Origin: Roseitalea sp.
GTDB taxonomy: Bacteria; Pseudomonadota; Alphaproteobacteria; Rhizobiales; Rhizobiaceae
Direction: 5' to 3'
DNA length: 64,000 nt
NCBI GenBank assembly: GCA_017642895.1
Contig: JAEPON010000013.1
Coordinates: forward strand, 1-64,000
In this document: positions 48,123-57,494 of the stretch, piece by piece
How positions within the stretch are numbered: the first letter of the stretch is position 1
Layout: each line of letters starts with the position of its first letter
Notes under the pieces: generated by a model
Told to the model about the DNA's origin: nothing
The model's database searches: none
Seen by the model: only the letters and a program-made list of their open reading frames with translations
Translations under genes and position numbers: made by a program

Positions 48123-48938
48123 TCAGGCCGGATCGGCCTGCCGCGCCCGCGCATCGGCGACCGCGCGCTGCTTGGTCACCATCGTTGCCGTGATCACGCC
48201 GATCGCCACCAGCCCGATCAAAATCGTGCAGACCGCATTGATTTCCGGCGTCACGCCGAGACGCACCTGCGAATAGATCTTCATCGGCAGTGTCGTCGCG
48301 CCCGGACCCGATGTGAAGGATGCGATCACCAGATCGTCGAGGGACAGGGTGAAAGCCAGCATCCAGCCGGAGATCACCGCCGGGAAGATCACCGGCAGCG
48401 TCACCTTCCAGAACGCTTCGAATGGCGTGCAGCCAAGGTCCTGCGCGGCTTCTTCCAGCGACATGTCGAAACTGACAAGGCGCGACTGCACGACGACGGC
48501 GACAAAGCACAGCGAGAAGGTGATGTGGGCCAGCGTGACCGTCCAGAAGCCGCGATCCATGTTGATCGAAACGAACAGCAACAGCAATGACAGGCCGGTG
48601 ATCACCTCGGGCATGACGAGCGGTGCATAGACCATGCCGGTGAACAGCGTCCGGCCGGCAAAGCGCGTGTAGCGCACCAGTGCCAACGCGGCGAGCGTGC
48701 CGAGCACGGTGGCAACCGTGGCCGAAACCAGCGCCACGCGGATCGTCACCCAGGCCGCGTCCATCAGCCCCTGATTGTTGAACATCTCGACATACCAGCG
48801 GGTGGAGAAGCCCGCCCAGACGGTGACGAGGCGCGATTCGTTGAACGAATAGATCACCAGAAGGATGATCGGGATGTAGAGGAACGCAAACCCCAGAACC
48901 ACCGAGGTGACGTTGAACCATGTCCAGCGGCCGCTCAT
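48123..48938 (-). CDS. potI: Putrescine ABC transporter permease (PotI/PotC type)
   Basis: Inner-membrane permease of 271 aa with six helices and the BPD cytoplasmic loop EEAAQDLGCTPFEAFWKVTLP (EAA motif with conserved Gly). Starts FNVTSVVLGFAFLYIPIILL. It partners PotH and the ATPase PotG. Fourth gene in the minus-strand run potF-potG-potH-potI, 4 bases after potH. Spermidine is an alternative substrate, but the PuuA-like ligase next door favours putrescine. Confidence 0.9.
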   Translation of the reverse strand: MSGRWTWFNVTSVVLGFAFLYIPIILLVIYSFNESRLVTVWAGFSTRWYVEMFNNQGLMDAAWVTIRVALVSATVATVLGTLAALALVRYTRFAGRTLFTGMVYAPLVMPEVITGLSLLLLFVSINMDRGFWTVTLAHITFSLCFVAVVVQSRLVSFDMSLEEAAQDLGCTPFEAFWKVTLPVIFPAVISGWMLAFTLSLDDLVIASFTSGPGATTLPMKIYSQVRLGVTPEINAVCTILIGLVAIGVITATMVTKQRAVADARARQADPA

Positions 48939-48942
48939 GGAC

Positions 48943-49839
48943 CTACGATCCCGTCTCTTGGGCGCGTGCCTGCGCGTTCTGGAACAGGACGATCGGCACG
49001 ACAAGCAGGATCAGAAGGATGATCGCGACCGCCGACGCCACCGGCCAGTCACGATTGTTGAAGAACTCGGTCCACAGCGTCTTGCCGATCATCAGCGTTT
49101 CCGAGCCGCCCAGAAGATCGGGGATCACGAACTCGCCCACCGCCGGGATGAAGACCAGAAGACAGCCGGCCAGAACGCCCGGCACGGCAAGCCGCGCGGT
49201 CACCTTCCAGAACGCGCCGATCGCGGTGCAGCCCAGATCCTGCGCGGCCTCGATCAGCGAATAGTCCATCTTCTCGAGCGTCGCGTAGATCGGCAACACC
49301 ATGAACGGCAGGTAGGAATAGACGATGCCGATATAGACCGCCGTGTTGGTGTTCAGAATGGTCAGCGGCTCGCCGATGAGGCCAAGGCTCATCAGGAACT
49401 GGTTGAGCAGACCCTCGGGCTTCAAGATGCCGATCCATGCATAGACACGGATCAGGAACGAGGTCCAGAACGGCAGGATCACCAGCATCAAAAGGATCGG
49501 CCGCAATCCCTCCGATGCCCGCGCCATGCCGTAGGCCAGCGGAAAGCCGATCAGCAGCGTCAGGAATGTGGAGACCAGCGCGATGCGCAGGCTGGAGAAA
49601 TAGGCGTTGCGGTAGAGTGCGTCCTCGGTCAGCCAGACATAGTTGGCGAACGACAGTTGCGACAGCGCATCGCGAAACGCCGCCCAACCTTCGCCAAGAT
49701 CGAACTGCGGCGCATAGGGCGGCATCGCCAGAACCGGCTCGGACAGCGAGATGCGAAAGACAATCAGGAAGGGCAGCAGGAACAGGACCAGCAGCCACAG
49801 ATAGGGGATCAGGATCGTCAGCCGGCGGAAGAGGTTCAT
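48943..49839 (-). CDS. potH: Putrescine ABC transporter permease (PotH/PotB type)
   Basis: Inner-membrane permease of 298 aa. Helix 1 is LTILIPYLWLLVLFLLPFLIV, and the coupling loop is EAAQDLGCTAIGAFWKVTARL, the EAA motif that docks on the ATPase. A long first periplasmic loop (about residues 30-85) is typical of PotH. Adjacent to potI and 24 bases after potG, so certainly the same operon. Confidence 0.91.
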   Translation of the reverse strand: MNLFRRLTILIPYLWLLVLFLLPFLIVFRISLSEPVLAMPPYAPQFDLGEGWAAFRDALSQLSFANYVWLTEDALYRNAYFSSLRIALVSTFLTLLIGFPLAYGMARASEGLRPILLMLVILPFWTSFLIRVYAWIGILKPEGLLNQFLMSLGLIGEPLTILNTNTAVYIGIVYSYLPFMVLPIYATLEKMDYSLIEAAQDLGCTAIGAFWKVTARLAVPGVLAGCLLVFIPAVGEFVIPDLLGGSETLMIGKTLWTEFFNNRDWPVASAVAIILLILLVVPIVLFQNAQARAQETGS

Positions 49840-49863
49840 CGGTTGCGTCCTGCGATAGCCATG

Positions 49864-51003
49864 TCAGCGCTCCAGCAGGATGCCGCAGTCGGGGTCGAAC
49901 GACAGCCAGACGCGTTCCTCATAGCCGATCGGGTCTTCGACCGCGCGTTCGGAATTGAGCACGGTCGCCTTGACGATGGTGCCGGAATCGAGCCGGACGT
50001 TGAACACGGTCAACCCGCCCAGATAGGCAATGTCCCAGACCTCGCCTTCGACGGCGTTTTGGTCCTGGTCCGGTTTCCGGCGGGTGACATCGACCTTTTC
50101 CGGGCGGATGGCGAACCAAGCGTGCTGCCCGGCGCTGACGCCCGGCTGGGCGACGGCGCGGATGCCGAACCCGTCGCCGGTCTCCATCTCGGCCAGCCCG
50201 TCGTCGATGGCGGTGACCCGACCCTCGAACATGTTCACATTGCCGATGAAATCGGCGACGTAGCGCGTGTTGGGCGCCTCGTAGATTTCCCCGGGCGTGC
50301 CGGTCTGCACGACGATGCCGGCATCCATGACGGCGATGCGGTCGGACATGGTCATCGCCTCCTCCTGGTCGTGGGTGACGATCATGAAGGTCAGGCCGAG
50401 TTGCTCCTGCAAATCCATCAGTTCGAACTGGGTTTCCTCGCGCAGCTTCTTGTCGAGCGCGCCGAGCGGCTCGTCGAGCAGCAGCAGCTTGGGTCGCTTG
50501 GCGACCGACCGGGCAAGCGCGACGCGCTGGCGCTGGCCTCCGGAAAGCTGGTGCGGTTTGCGCCGGGCAAACTGTTCGAGCTTGACCAGCTTGAGCATCT
50601 GGTCGACGCGCTCGGCGACGGCGCCCCTCTCCATGCCTTCCTGTTTCAGGCCGAAGGCGATGTTGTCTGCGACGGTCAGGTGCGGGAACAGCGCGTAGGA
50701 CTGGAACATCATGTTCACCGGGCGCTGGTGCGGCGGCACGCCCTTGAGCGACTGTCCGTCCAGCAGGATGTCGCCCGATGTCGGCTCTTCGAAACCGGCG
50801 AGCATGCGCAGAAGCGTCGTCTTGCCGCATCCCGACGGGCCAAGCAGCGAGAAGAATTCGCGCTCGTAGACATGCATGGTCAAATCGTCGACCGCGGTGA
50901 AATCGCCGAACCGTTTGGTGACGTTCTCGAAGGCGATATAGGGCCGGGCCGCTCCATCGGCCCATGGCGTGAACGAGCGCCGCACATTGCCCAGTGATTT
51001 CAT
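49864..51003 (-). CDS. potG: Putrescine ABC transporter ATP-binding protein (PotG/PotA type)
   Basis: ATPase of 379 aa energising polyamine import. Walker A is GPSGCGKTT, Q-loop ends in FQSYALFPHLTV, signature LSGGQRQRVALARSVAKRP, Walker B LLLLDEPLGALD and the H-loop is IVTHDQEEAM. The C-terminal TOBE-like domain (from about residue 260) includes FAIRPEKVDV. A strong intercistronic hairpin separates it from potF. Confidence 0.94.
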   Translation of the reverse strand: MKSLGNVRRSFTPWADGAARPYIAFENVTKRFGDFTAVDDLTMHVYEREFFSLLGPSGCGKTTLLRMLAGFEEPTSGDILLDGQSLKGVPPHQRPVNMMFQSYALFPHLTVADNIAFGLKQEGMERGAVAERVDQMLKLVKLEQFARRKPHQLSGGQRQRVALARSVAKRPKLLLLDEPLGALDKKLREETQFELMDLQEQLGLTFMIVTHDQEEAMTMSDRIAVMDAGIVVQTGTPGEIYEAPNTRYVADFIGNVNMFEGRVTAIDDGLAEMETGDGFGIRAVAQPGVSAGQHAWFAIRPEKVDVTRRKPDQDQNAVEGEVWDIAYLGGLTVFNVRLDSGTIVKATVLNSERAVEDPIGYEERVWLSFDPDCGILLER

Positions 51004-51032
51004 GAGACCCCCGATCGTCCCCGAAACAAGAA

Positions 51033-51058
51033 CGCCCCGGGCCTTGCGGTCCGGGGCG
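51033..51058 (-). terminator. Intercistronic hairpin between potF and potG
   Basis: CGCCCCGG and CCGGGGCG arms with a 10-base loop follow the potF stop by a few bases; on the minus strand TTCTTGTTT comes next. Probably a partial terminator or mRNA-stabilising structure that keeps binding-protein levels above those of the membrane components. Confidence 0.7.
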
Positions 51059-51064
51059 GTGTGC

Positions 51065-52156
51065 TCACTGGCCGGTGGTGATCCGGGTCCAACTGCGCGT
51101 CACGTTGCGCTGTTCGCGCTGCGTGTAGGGCGTGACGGTATAAAGGCGCCCCACGGTTTCATCATCGGGATAGATCGCCGTATCGCCAATCACATCCTCG
51201 TTCAGGAACTCCTTGGAGGCCGCATTGCCGTTGGCGAAATAGACATAGTTGGAGGCCTTGGCCATCACTTCGGGCCGCATCATGAAATCAAGGAAGGTGT
51301 GCGCTTGCTCGACATTTTCGGCGTCGGCCGGGATCGCCATATTGTCGAACCACATCAGCGCCCCCTCCTTGGGGATGACGTAATCGACGGTCACGCCCGC
51401 ATCGGCCTCGGCCGCGCGGTCACGCGCCTGAAGCACATCACCCGACCAGCCGACGGCGAGGCAGATGTCGCCATTGGCGAGCGCGTTGATGTATTCGGAC
51501 GAGTGAAACTTGCGCACGAACGGGCGGATCGGCGCATAGACTTCCTCGGCCTTGGCAAGGCTGTCCGCGTCGCGGCCGTCAGGGTCCATGCCGGCATAGT
51601 TGAGCGCGGCCGGGATCATCTCGGCCGGCGCGTTGAGGTGGAAGATGCCGCAATCCTCAAGCTTGGCCGCCGTCTCCGGATTGAAGACGAGATCCCAACT
51701 GCCAAGGTCGGCATCCTCGCCCAGGCGCTCCCTGACCATATCGACATTGATGCCGATGCCGGTCGTGCCCCACATATAGTTGACCGCATATTCGTTGCCG
51801 GGGTCGTAGAGTTCGAGCCGCTCGGCGATCGCCGGATCCATGTTGGCAAGGTTCGACAGTGCATCCTTGTTCAGCGGCTGGAACACACCGGCCTTGATCT
51901 GGTTGGCAAGGAATGTGCCGGTGGGCACGACGATGTCATAGCCGGTCGAGCCGGCCAGCAGCCGCGTTTCCAGAATTTCGTTGGAATCGAACACGTCATA
52001 GACCACCTCGATGCCGGTCTCGGCAGTGAACTCCTCAAGGATCGATTCATCGATATAGTCGGACCAGTTGAAGACCTTCACCACGCCTTCGGCATGGGCG
52101 GTCCCGGCGGCCAGCACGGCCGCCGTCGTGGTGATCAGAAGGGTTTTGAAACGCAT
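51065..52156 (-). CDS. potF: Putrescine-binding periplasmic protein (PotF/PotD type)
   Basis: Substrate-binding protein of 363 aa with a signal peptide (MRFKTLLITTTAAVLAAG, cleaved near AHA). Family landmarks are VVKVFNWSDYIDESILEEF at the start of the mature chain, YDIVVPTGTFLANQI, YMWGTTGIGIN, and VGWSGDVLQARDRA. Aromatic and acidic ligand residues fit polyamine binding. The start is set at the signal peptide; the open frame continues 81 codons upstream without meaning. First gene of the pot operon after the PuuA-like ligase, 128 bases away. Confidence 0.94.
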   Translation of the reverse strand: MRFKTLLITTTAAVLAAGTAHAEGVVKVFNWSDYIDESILEEFTAETGIEVVYDVFDSNEILETRLLAGSTGYDIVVPTGTFLANQIKAGVFQPLNKDALSNLANMDPAIAERLELYDPGNEYAVNYMWGTTGIGINVDMVRERLGEDADLGSWDLVFNPETAAKLEDCGIFHLNAPAEMIPAALNYAGMDPDGRDADSLAKAEEVYAPIRPFVRKFHSSEYINALANGDICLAVGWSGDVLQARDRAAEADAGVTVDYVIPKEGALMWFDNMAIPADAENVEQAHTFLDFMMRPEVMAKASNYVYFANGNAASKEFLNEDVIGDTAIYPDDETVGRLYTVTPYTQREQRNVTRSWTRITTGQ

Positions 52157-52284
52157 GTCAGAAGCTCTCCCGGTTTTCTGTTGTGTGCGCCTTGCGGCGG
52201 TCCCGCCGCCCGCAATTGAGCGAAAGCCTATTTGTGTTTTTGGCGGCGCACAAGCGGTTTCGCGCGCCGCGCGGCGTGGCCGCT

Positions 52285-53676
52285 TCACAGATAGGTCGAG
52301 CGTTCGAGCGGCGTGATTTCCGCACGGAAAGCAAGGATTTCGGCGCGCTTGAGATCGCGGTAGATGCGCGCCAGTTCCGGCCCCAGCGCGCGCTCGCAAA
52401 AGGCGCCCGCCGACGTCAGTTGCAGCGCTTCATCCATGTCGTCGGGAAGCTGTTCGCCGAAGGTCGTGTCGTAAGCGTTGCCCTCGATCGGCGGCGGCGG
52501 TGTCTCCATCTTGTCGAGCCCGTCCATCATCGCCTGCAAGACGGCACACAGAAGAATGTAGGGGTTGGCGTCGGCGCCGGCGATCCGATGTTCGATGCGC
52601 CGGTTTTCATCATTGGACGCGGGGATGCGCAACGCCACAGAGCGGTTGTTGTGCGCCCAGACGGCGCGCGTCGGCGCATAGGAGCCAGGCTGGATGCGGC
52701 GAAAGCCGTTCCAGGAGTTGATGAACAGGATGAGCGCCTGCGGCATGGTGCGGATCAGTTCGGCGATCGCACCGCCGAGCCGCGCCTCGCCTTTTTTGCC
52801 GGCGAAGACGTTGGCGCCCTGCCCGTCCACGATCGAGGCATGCACATGCATGCCGTTGCCCGCATACTCGATGAAGGGCTTGGCCATGAAGGTGGCCTGC
52901 AATCCCTGCCGGCGCGCGCAACCGGTGATGATCCGCCGCAGCATGATGACATCGTCGGCGGCGCGCAGCGGATCGCGGCGATGTTTGAGATTGACCTCGA
53001 ACTGGCCGGGCGCGGCTTCCTTGACGATCGTGTCGATCGGCACGGCCTGGGCCTGGGCGGCGGTGCGAATGTCCTCGATCAGCGGAGCGTTTTCGGCAAG
53101 ATCGTCGAGCCCATACATGCGTTGCCGGTCAGGTCCGATGGCGGTGCCGACCGGCTTGGGGGCGCCGTCCTTCGGCGCGTCACCGGTCTCCAACAGATAG
53201 AATTCAAGCTCGAACGCCACGACCGGATGCAGATCCCGTTCGGCCAGAGCCCCAGTGACGCGGCCCAGCGCATTGCGGCAGTCGAACGGCAGCGGCGCGC
53301 CGTCCGGTGCATGGCCCTTCAAAAGCACCTGCGCGGTCTTGCGTTTGGCCCAGGGCACGACGCTCAACGAGCCGGGCACGGCGCGGAAGAAACCATCGAG
53401 ATCGCCGCTTTCAATGTGCAGTCCGGTCTCGGCGACCTCGCGCCCCCAGACATCGAGGCCGTGGATCGACATGGGAAAATTGACGCCGTCGCCGAACGCC
53501 TTTTTCAGCGCATCGGCCGGCGCCCATTTGCCGCGAAGAACGCCATTGGGATCGACGATCAAAAACTCGACCGCCTCAAGGTCGGGATGGTCGGCCGTGA
53601 ACGCGTCATACTCGGCCATCGCCGGCTGGTCAGTTGCTCCGGCCTCCGCATTGGCACCCTTGAACGGCACGCTCAT
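52285..53676 (-). CDS. puuA: Glutamine synthetase family, second gamma-glutamylputrescine synthetase-like
   Basis: GS-fold ligase of 463 aa and a paralogue of the one at 34-35.4 kb. Visible blocks are FLIVDPNGVLRGKWAP, FELEFYLLETGD, APGQFEVNLKHRRDP, the active-site GNGMHVHASIVDGQG, FINSWNGFRRIQPGSYAPTR, HNNRSVALRIPASN and RIAGADANPYILL. Upstream of potFGHI in the same direction, so uptake and gamma-glutamylation of putrescine are probably co-regulated. The start ATG was chosen where homologues begin; a longer frame enters the small upstream gene. Confidence 0.88.
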   Translation of the reverse strand: MSVPFKGANAEAGATDQPAMAEYDAFTADHPDLEAVEFLIVDPNGVLRGKWAPADALKKAFGDGVNFPMSIHGLDVWGREVAETGLHIESGDLDGFFRAVPGSLSVVPWAKRKTAQVLLKGHAPDGAPLPFDCRNALGRVTGALAERDLHPVVAFELEFYLLETGDAPKDGAPKPVGTAIGPDRQRMYGLDDLAENAPLIEDIRTAAQAQAVPIDTIVKEAAPGQFEVNLKHRRDPLRAADDVIMLRRIITGCARRQGLQATFMAKPFIEYAGNGMHVHASIVDGQGANVFAGKKGEARLGGAIAELIRTMPQALILFINSWNGFRRIQPGSYAPTRAVWAHNNRSVALRIPASNDENRRIEHRIAGADANPYILLCAVLQAMMDGLDKMETPPPPIEGNAYDTTFGEQLPDDMDEALQLTSAGAFCERALGPELARIYRDLKRAEILAFRAEITPLERSTYL

Positions 53677-53944
53677 CCTGGTTCGGTCCTCGTGTTCGAA
53701 GCGCGAACTTGAAGGCCGGCGCGGCGCAATTGTCAATCGCCCCTGCGGGGGTATTGCCGGATGCGCGGTCGGGGCCTGCCCTGCCGGACAATCGGTGCCA
53801 CCGGCGGGCCCACCCGGCCAGCAGGGCGCGGAGACGATAGCCGAATGCCTGGCCGTGCAGCTCGTAAAATCGTTGTTCGGCGTCCCGGGAGCGCGCGGGC
53901 TGGCGGGGCTTCTGGAAGATGGGCGGCGGCATGATACCGGACAT
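53630..53944 (-). CDS. Possible small basic protein upstream of the pot-linked ligase
   Basis: A 104-codon frame with AGAGG 8 bases before its ATG. The first 50 residues (MSGIMPPPIFQKPRQPARSR, then an Arg/Leu/Ala amphipathic helix around FYELHGQAFGYRLRALLAGW) look protein-like; the rest is Gly/Arg-rich and less convincing. Its 3' end overlaps the ligase start by 47 bases, so it would be a leader gene of the putrescine operon. No family recognised. Confidence 0.4.
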   Translation of the reverse strand: MSGIMPPPIFQKPRQPARSRDAEQRFYELHGQAFGYRLRALLAGWARRWHRLSGRAGPDRASGNTPAGAIDNCAAPAFKFALRTRGPNQDERAVQGCQCGGRSN

Positions 53945-54031
53945 GAGAACACCTCTTGTTTTTCATGCCCGAAATCTAATACCCCCCACTTGGCCGTGAA
54001 ATTCTCTGAAACCACAAGGTGTCTTGCAAAA

Positions 54032-54898
54032 ATGAAAAACCTCAATTGGGACGATGTCCGCATCTTCCTGCGCGTGGCGCAAGCGGGCGGCCTGTCGGCT
54101 GCGGCCGCGGCGACCGGGTTGAGCCCGGCGACAATCGGCCGGCGCGTGACCGCGCTGGAGCAATGCATCGGTCGCGTCCTGTTTGAACGGTCGCAATCCG
54201 GCTATCGGCTCACGGCCGATGGGCGCACGCTGATGGACAAGGCGCTTGTGATGGATGCGTCCATGCAGCCGATCGCCGACTGGTCGCGCACGAGCGGGGA
54301 AAAACCCGGCGTCCGGATTTCCGCCGGCACATGGACCGCCGAACTGCTGGCGACCGAATTCGCCGCGCTGTGGACGCCGGACGACGCATTCCATATCTGC
54401 TTCAAGACGACCGAGGCACGGCTCGACATCGCGCATCGCGAGGCCGAGATCGCACTGCGCAGCCGGGCGCCCGACGGTGGCAACCTGGCGGTGCGCAAGA
54501 TGGCCGATGTGGCGTTCGCGCCCTATCGCGCCACAACGCTTCCCGACCATGCGAACCAGGGCTGGGTGGCCATTGGCCGCGACGAGGCGCTGACCGCGTC
54601 GGCGCACTGGCTGCTCGACCAGGAAAAGGCCGACATCATCGCCTGGGCCAACACGCCGCACACGCTGCGTGCGCTGATCCGCGCCGGCACCGGACAGGGC
54701 GTGATGCCGTGCTTTGCCGGCGATCGCGATCCGCTTCTGGTGCGCGCCGGGCCGGTGATCGGCGATCTGGCGCAGGCGCAATATATGGTCACCCATGCCG
54801 ACGACCGGCACCGGCCCGAGGTGCGCACGCTGATCCGCCGCATCACCGCGCTGGCCGAGGCGAATGCGGCGCTCTATCGCGGCGAACGGCCCCGATGA
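54032..54898 (+). CDS. LysR-family regulator divergent from the putrescine locus
   Basis: LTTR of 288 aa. The N-terminal HTH is NWDDVRIFLRVAQAGGLSAA with recognition helix GLSPATIGRRVTALEQCIG, then FERSQSGYRLTADGRTL. The effector domain is shorter and plainer than in the glc-linked LysR. AAGGTG stands upstream of the ATG. Divergent from the small gene and ligase of the potFGHI locus, which makes it the likely regulator of putrescine use; the inducer is unknown. It converges on the ScfR gene 6 bases away. Confidence 0.88.
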   Translation: MKNLNWDDVRIFLRVAQAGGLSAAAAATGLSPATIGRRVTALEQCIGRVLFERSQSGYRLTADGRTLMDKALVMDASMQPIADWSRTSGEKPGVRISAGTWTAELLATEFAALWTPDDAFHICFKTTEARLDIAHREAEIALRSRAPDGGNLAVRKMADVAFAPYRATTLPDHANQGWVAIGRDEALTASAHWLLDQEKADIIAWANTPHTLRALIRAGTGQGVMPCFAGDRDPLLVRAGPVIGDLAQAQYMVTHADDRHRPEVRTLIRRITALAEANAALYRGERPR

Positions 54899-54904
54899 GA
54901 CCCC

Positions 54905-56341
54905 TCAGACAAAGTCGAACACGCTGAAGCCGGTCGTCATGTCATCGAGCCCCAGCGGCCGCGTGATCGGCGGCTCGGCACGGGCCAGGCAGCCGGCGCG
55001 CTCGCAGACACGGCAGGCCGGGCCGACCGGCAGCGTCTGCACCCGGCCCGGCGCGTCGGGCACGCCGCGCAGCACGGCGCCATAGACGATGTCGTTGCGG
55101 TGCGCGATCTCGCAGCCCAGAAGGATCGCCGTGCGGCGCGGCCGTTCGTGAAAGGCGCCCTGCGGACCCTCCAGCGTGCGCGCGATGATCAGGAACTCGA
55201 CGCCATCGGGCATCTGCACGGCTTCGACCAGTATGTGGCCCGGCGTGTTGAAAGCCTCATGCACCGGCAGTTTCGGGCACGAGCCGCCGAACCGCGCCTG
55301 CGGATAGCCGCGCGCGCCGGCGCGGCGGAAGCGGTTCCCGGCCTGGTCGATCTCGGCCATGAAGAAGGGCACGCCCGCAGCGCCGCGCCGCTGCAGCATG
55401 GTCAACCGGTTGGCCGCCTGCTCGAACGATACGCCAAAGCGTGATTTCAGCACGTCGAGATCGTATTTTTCGCGCACCGCGACCTGCAGAAACCGCTCAT
55501 AGGGCATCATCAGCGCGTGCGCGGCATAGCGCGCCATCTCGAAGCGGGCGATGCGCCCCGCCTCGTTGGATGACAGTTTGAGATCCTCGATCTCGGCGGT
55601 GATCGCCACCTGCATGCGGATCAGCGCCGCTTCCATCGCCACTTCCCGCTTCTGGTCGAACGGCGACAGGCGTTCCGAAATGAACAGCCGGTTGGAATGG
55701 CGGTCATAGCGGCGCTTCCAGTCGGGCATTGCCTCGACGGGCAGCACCTTGACCGAAATGCCGTGATCGGCGCGCAACCAGCCGGTCAGCGCGCCCATCA
55801 GATCGTCGCCCGGCGCGAGCAGCTTCAGGAAACTTTCGGCCTCCTCCTCGAGCCGGGCGAAATGGTTGGGCCGCTTTTCGAGCGTGTCGCGCACCTCGTC
55901 GGCGGGCAGGCGTGCCGAGGCGATGCGCGTCTCGTGGCCCTCGCGGGCGAGCATGTCGGACAAATCGCTCAACCGCTCCTGGCTTTCGCGATAGGCGCGG
56001 TAGAGCTTGACGAGCGCGGCGGAGACGTTGGGCGCGCCCTCGGAAATCTCGATCAGTTCCTGGTCGCCGGGCAGTTCGCCGGCGAGCAGCGGGTCGGCGA
56101 ACATTTCCTTGAGTTGCGGCAGCACCTGTTCGCCGCCGCCCTGCAATTCGTTGACATCGACCTTGTAGACCGAGGCGAGCTTCAAAAGGAGTTGCACCGT
56201 CAGCGGGCGCTGGTTGCGCTCGATCAGGTTCAGATAGCTCGGCGAGATGCCAAGGTCGGCGGCCATCGCCGTCTGGGTCAGTTCGCGCTGGGTGCGGATG
56301 CGCCGGATGCGCGGTCCGGCAAAGATCTTCTGGTCGGCCAT
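54905..56341 (-). CDS. ScfR-type short-chain fatty acid transcriptional regulator
   Basis: Protein of 478 aa. An XRE-type HTH occupies about residues 10-65 (IRRIRTQRELTQTAMAADLG, ISPSYLNLIERNQRPLT); a long middle region contains the ImmA/IrrE-like segment (RYDRHSNRLFISERLSPFDQ, EMARYAAHALMMPYERFL); the C-terminal DUF2083 domain has a Cys-x2-Cys site (ACRVCERAGC). Relatives include RamB and PrpR/ScfR, controlling acetate, propionate or glyoxylate metabolism. ATG at 56341 is preferred; one at 56371 is in frame. Confidence 0.87.
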   Translation of the reverse strand: MADQKIFAGPRIRRIRTQRELTQTAMAADLGISPSYLNLIERNQRPLTVQLLLKLASVYKVDVNELQGGGEQVLPQLKEMFADPLLAGELPGDQELIEISEGAPNVSAALVKLYRAYRESQERLSDLSDMLAREGHETRIASARLPADEVRDTLEKRPNHFARLEEEAESFLKLLAPGDDLMGALTGWLRADHGISVKVLPVEAMPDWKRRYDRHSNRLFISERLSPFDQKREVAMEAALIRMQVAITAEIEDLKLSSNEAGRIARFEMARYAAHALMMPYERFLQVAVREKYDLDVLKSRFGVSFEQAANRLTMLQRRGAAGVPFFMAEIDQAGNRFRRAGARGYPQARFGGSCPKLPVHEAFNTPGHILVEAVQMPDGVEFLIIARTLEGPQGAFHERPRRTAILLGCEIAHRNDIVYGAVLRGVPDAPGRVQTLPVGPACRVCERAGCLARAEPPITRPLGLDDMTTGFSVFDFV

Positions 56342-56694
56342 GGCAAGGCTCCTACGGCGTCGCTCGTCCATGCCCGATTGTGACAGTTTTGACAAGTTGA
56401 CCAGCGCCGCCCGTCAAAGCCGCCACCGGATCACGCCGAAATATGCGGCACTGCGGCAGATGCCTGTTGTGTTGGCGTTTTTGCGTGCCATTGTCGGCAT
56501 CGGGCGCTACCGGCCTCGCCTTGTCACACGCCGGCCCGTGAAATTCGGTCAGCACCTTTGACCGGCTTTTACCGGCTCCGGCGGATGGCGGGACGCGGGC
56601 GGGCCGCGCCCGGACCTGAACCAAAAGGGGCAGTGGACTTTTGTGCGCCGCCCCGCCAATAAGGGCCAACGGCCAACACGCCACGGAGCATGAC
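56342..56694. other. Intergenic region between ScfR gene and small hypothetical gene
   Basis: 353 bases without a convincing gene. On the minus strand, close to the ScfR start, TTGTCAAAACTGTCACAA (TTGT...ACAA ends, repeated TGTCA) looks like a candidate operator or promoter element. The remainder shows nothing recognisable. Confidence 0.4.
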
Positions 56695-56943
56695 ATGTCG
56701 AGCCACGAACGCCCCAAGACCCACGTCAAGGAACGCGCCGAGGAGCAATCGTCCACCATGGGCGCCGACCAGCAGGCGGCGATCCGCATGCTGGCCAACG
56801 ATCTGCACCGGCTCAACCAGTCCGTCATGAAGGCGGTGGAAGCGGGCGTGTCGGTGGAGCTGGTGCGCTCGGCCCGCCACCATGGCGGCGACGGGAACTG
56901 GGGCGACCTGCTCATCCCGGTCATCGTCACCCAGGGCAAATAG
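56695..56943 (+). CDS. Small hypothetical protein, 82 aa
   Basis: Charged, soluble, mostly helical protein; the middle reads MGADQQAAIRMLANDLHRLN and QSVMKAVEAGVSVELVRSAR, ending DLLIPVIVTQGK. The family is not one I can name. The ATG has a weak CACGGAG before it. It may be a small DNA-associated or stress protein, but nothing proves this. It is the last recognisable gene before a palindrome-rich gap. Confidence 0.6.
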   Translation: MSSHERPKTHVKERAEEQSSTMGADQQAAIRMLANDLHRLNQSVMKAVEAGVSVELVRSARHHGGDGNWGDLLIPVIVTQGK

Positions 56944-57117
56944 CCCGCCGGCCCCGGCGCGCACCAACCTCCTCCTTGCGGGGGTGAGCCTGCGAACGGC
57001 GAGTGCCGAGTGCAACGAGGCAGAGCCGGGTGGGTATTGTGGTTCGCTATCACGCTTCCTGTTACCCCCACCGCATCGCCTGCGCTTCGCTGGCCTCTGC
57101 CGCTTCGCCTCCTTCGG

Positions 57118-57219
57118 CGTCATTCTGGACATGCGCGAGCATGATCCGGAATCCAGTTGCGTGATCGTCGCCTTCTCGGCTCTGGATTCCGGGTTCGGCT
57201 GCGCCGCCCCGGAATGACG
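57118..57219. repeat. Nested inverted repeat with CGTCATTC / GAATGACG ends
   Basis: Outer arms CGTCATTCTGG and CCGGAATGACG (10 of 11 pairs) enclose inner arms CCGGAATCCAG and CTGGATTCCGG (11 of 11). The GTCAT...ATGAC ends are shared with the palindromes at 57766 and, on one side, 59746. Confidence 0.75.
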
Positions 57220-57401
57220 GAGTGGAGACGTGCCTCCGCGCGCGCCCCCGGCCAAAGGCCGCAAGGCCGATCTCCTTTGCCCCGCCCTTAAGCGTCGCGC
57301 TTGCGCGCTCGCTGACGGGGCCCCAAACGTCCGAGCCTTTGCGAGGCCCATGCGGAGGCGTTCTCCGGCAGGAAAACTGCCGTGAGCTCGAAAATCAGAA
57401 C

Positions 57402-57463
57402 AACGGGCGGTTTGGCAGCCGCGATCCGAAGTTTTTCTATGTGCGGTCGCCAAACCGCCCGTT
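57402..57463. repeat. Strong hairpin-forming inverted repeat
   Basis: AACGGGCGGTTTGGC and GCCAAACCGCCCGTT are perfect 15-bp arms; further pairing of GCCGCG with CGCGGT-like bases extends the stem inward around a T-rich loop. It has no terminator T-run. Confidence 0.8.
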
Positions 57464-57494
57464 CGGCGGGCTTGCGGTGATCGCCATTTTGGCG

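Noticed and set aside
48907..50997. 696-codon plus-strand frame across the pot genes
   Set aside because: Runs against three well-recognised ABC transporter genes and holds no motif.
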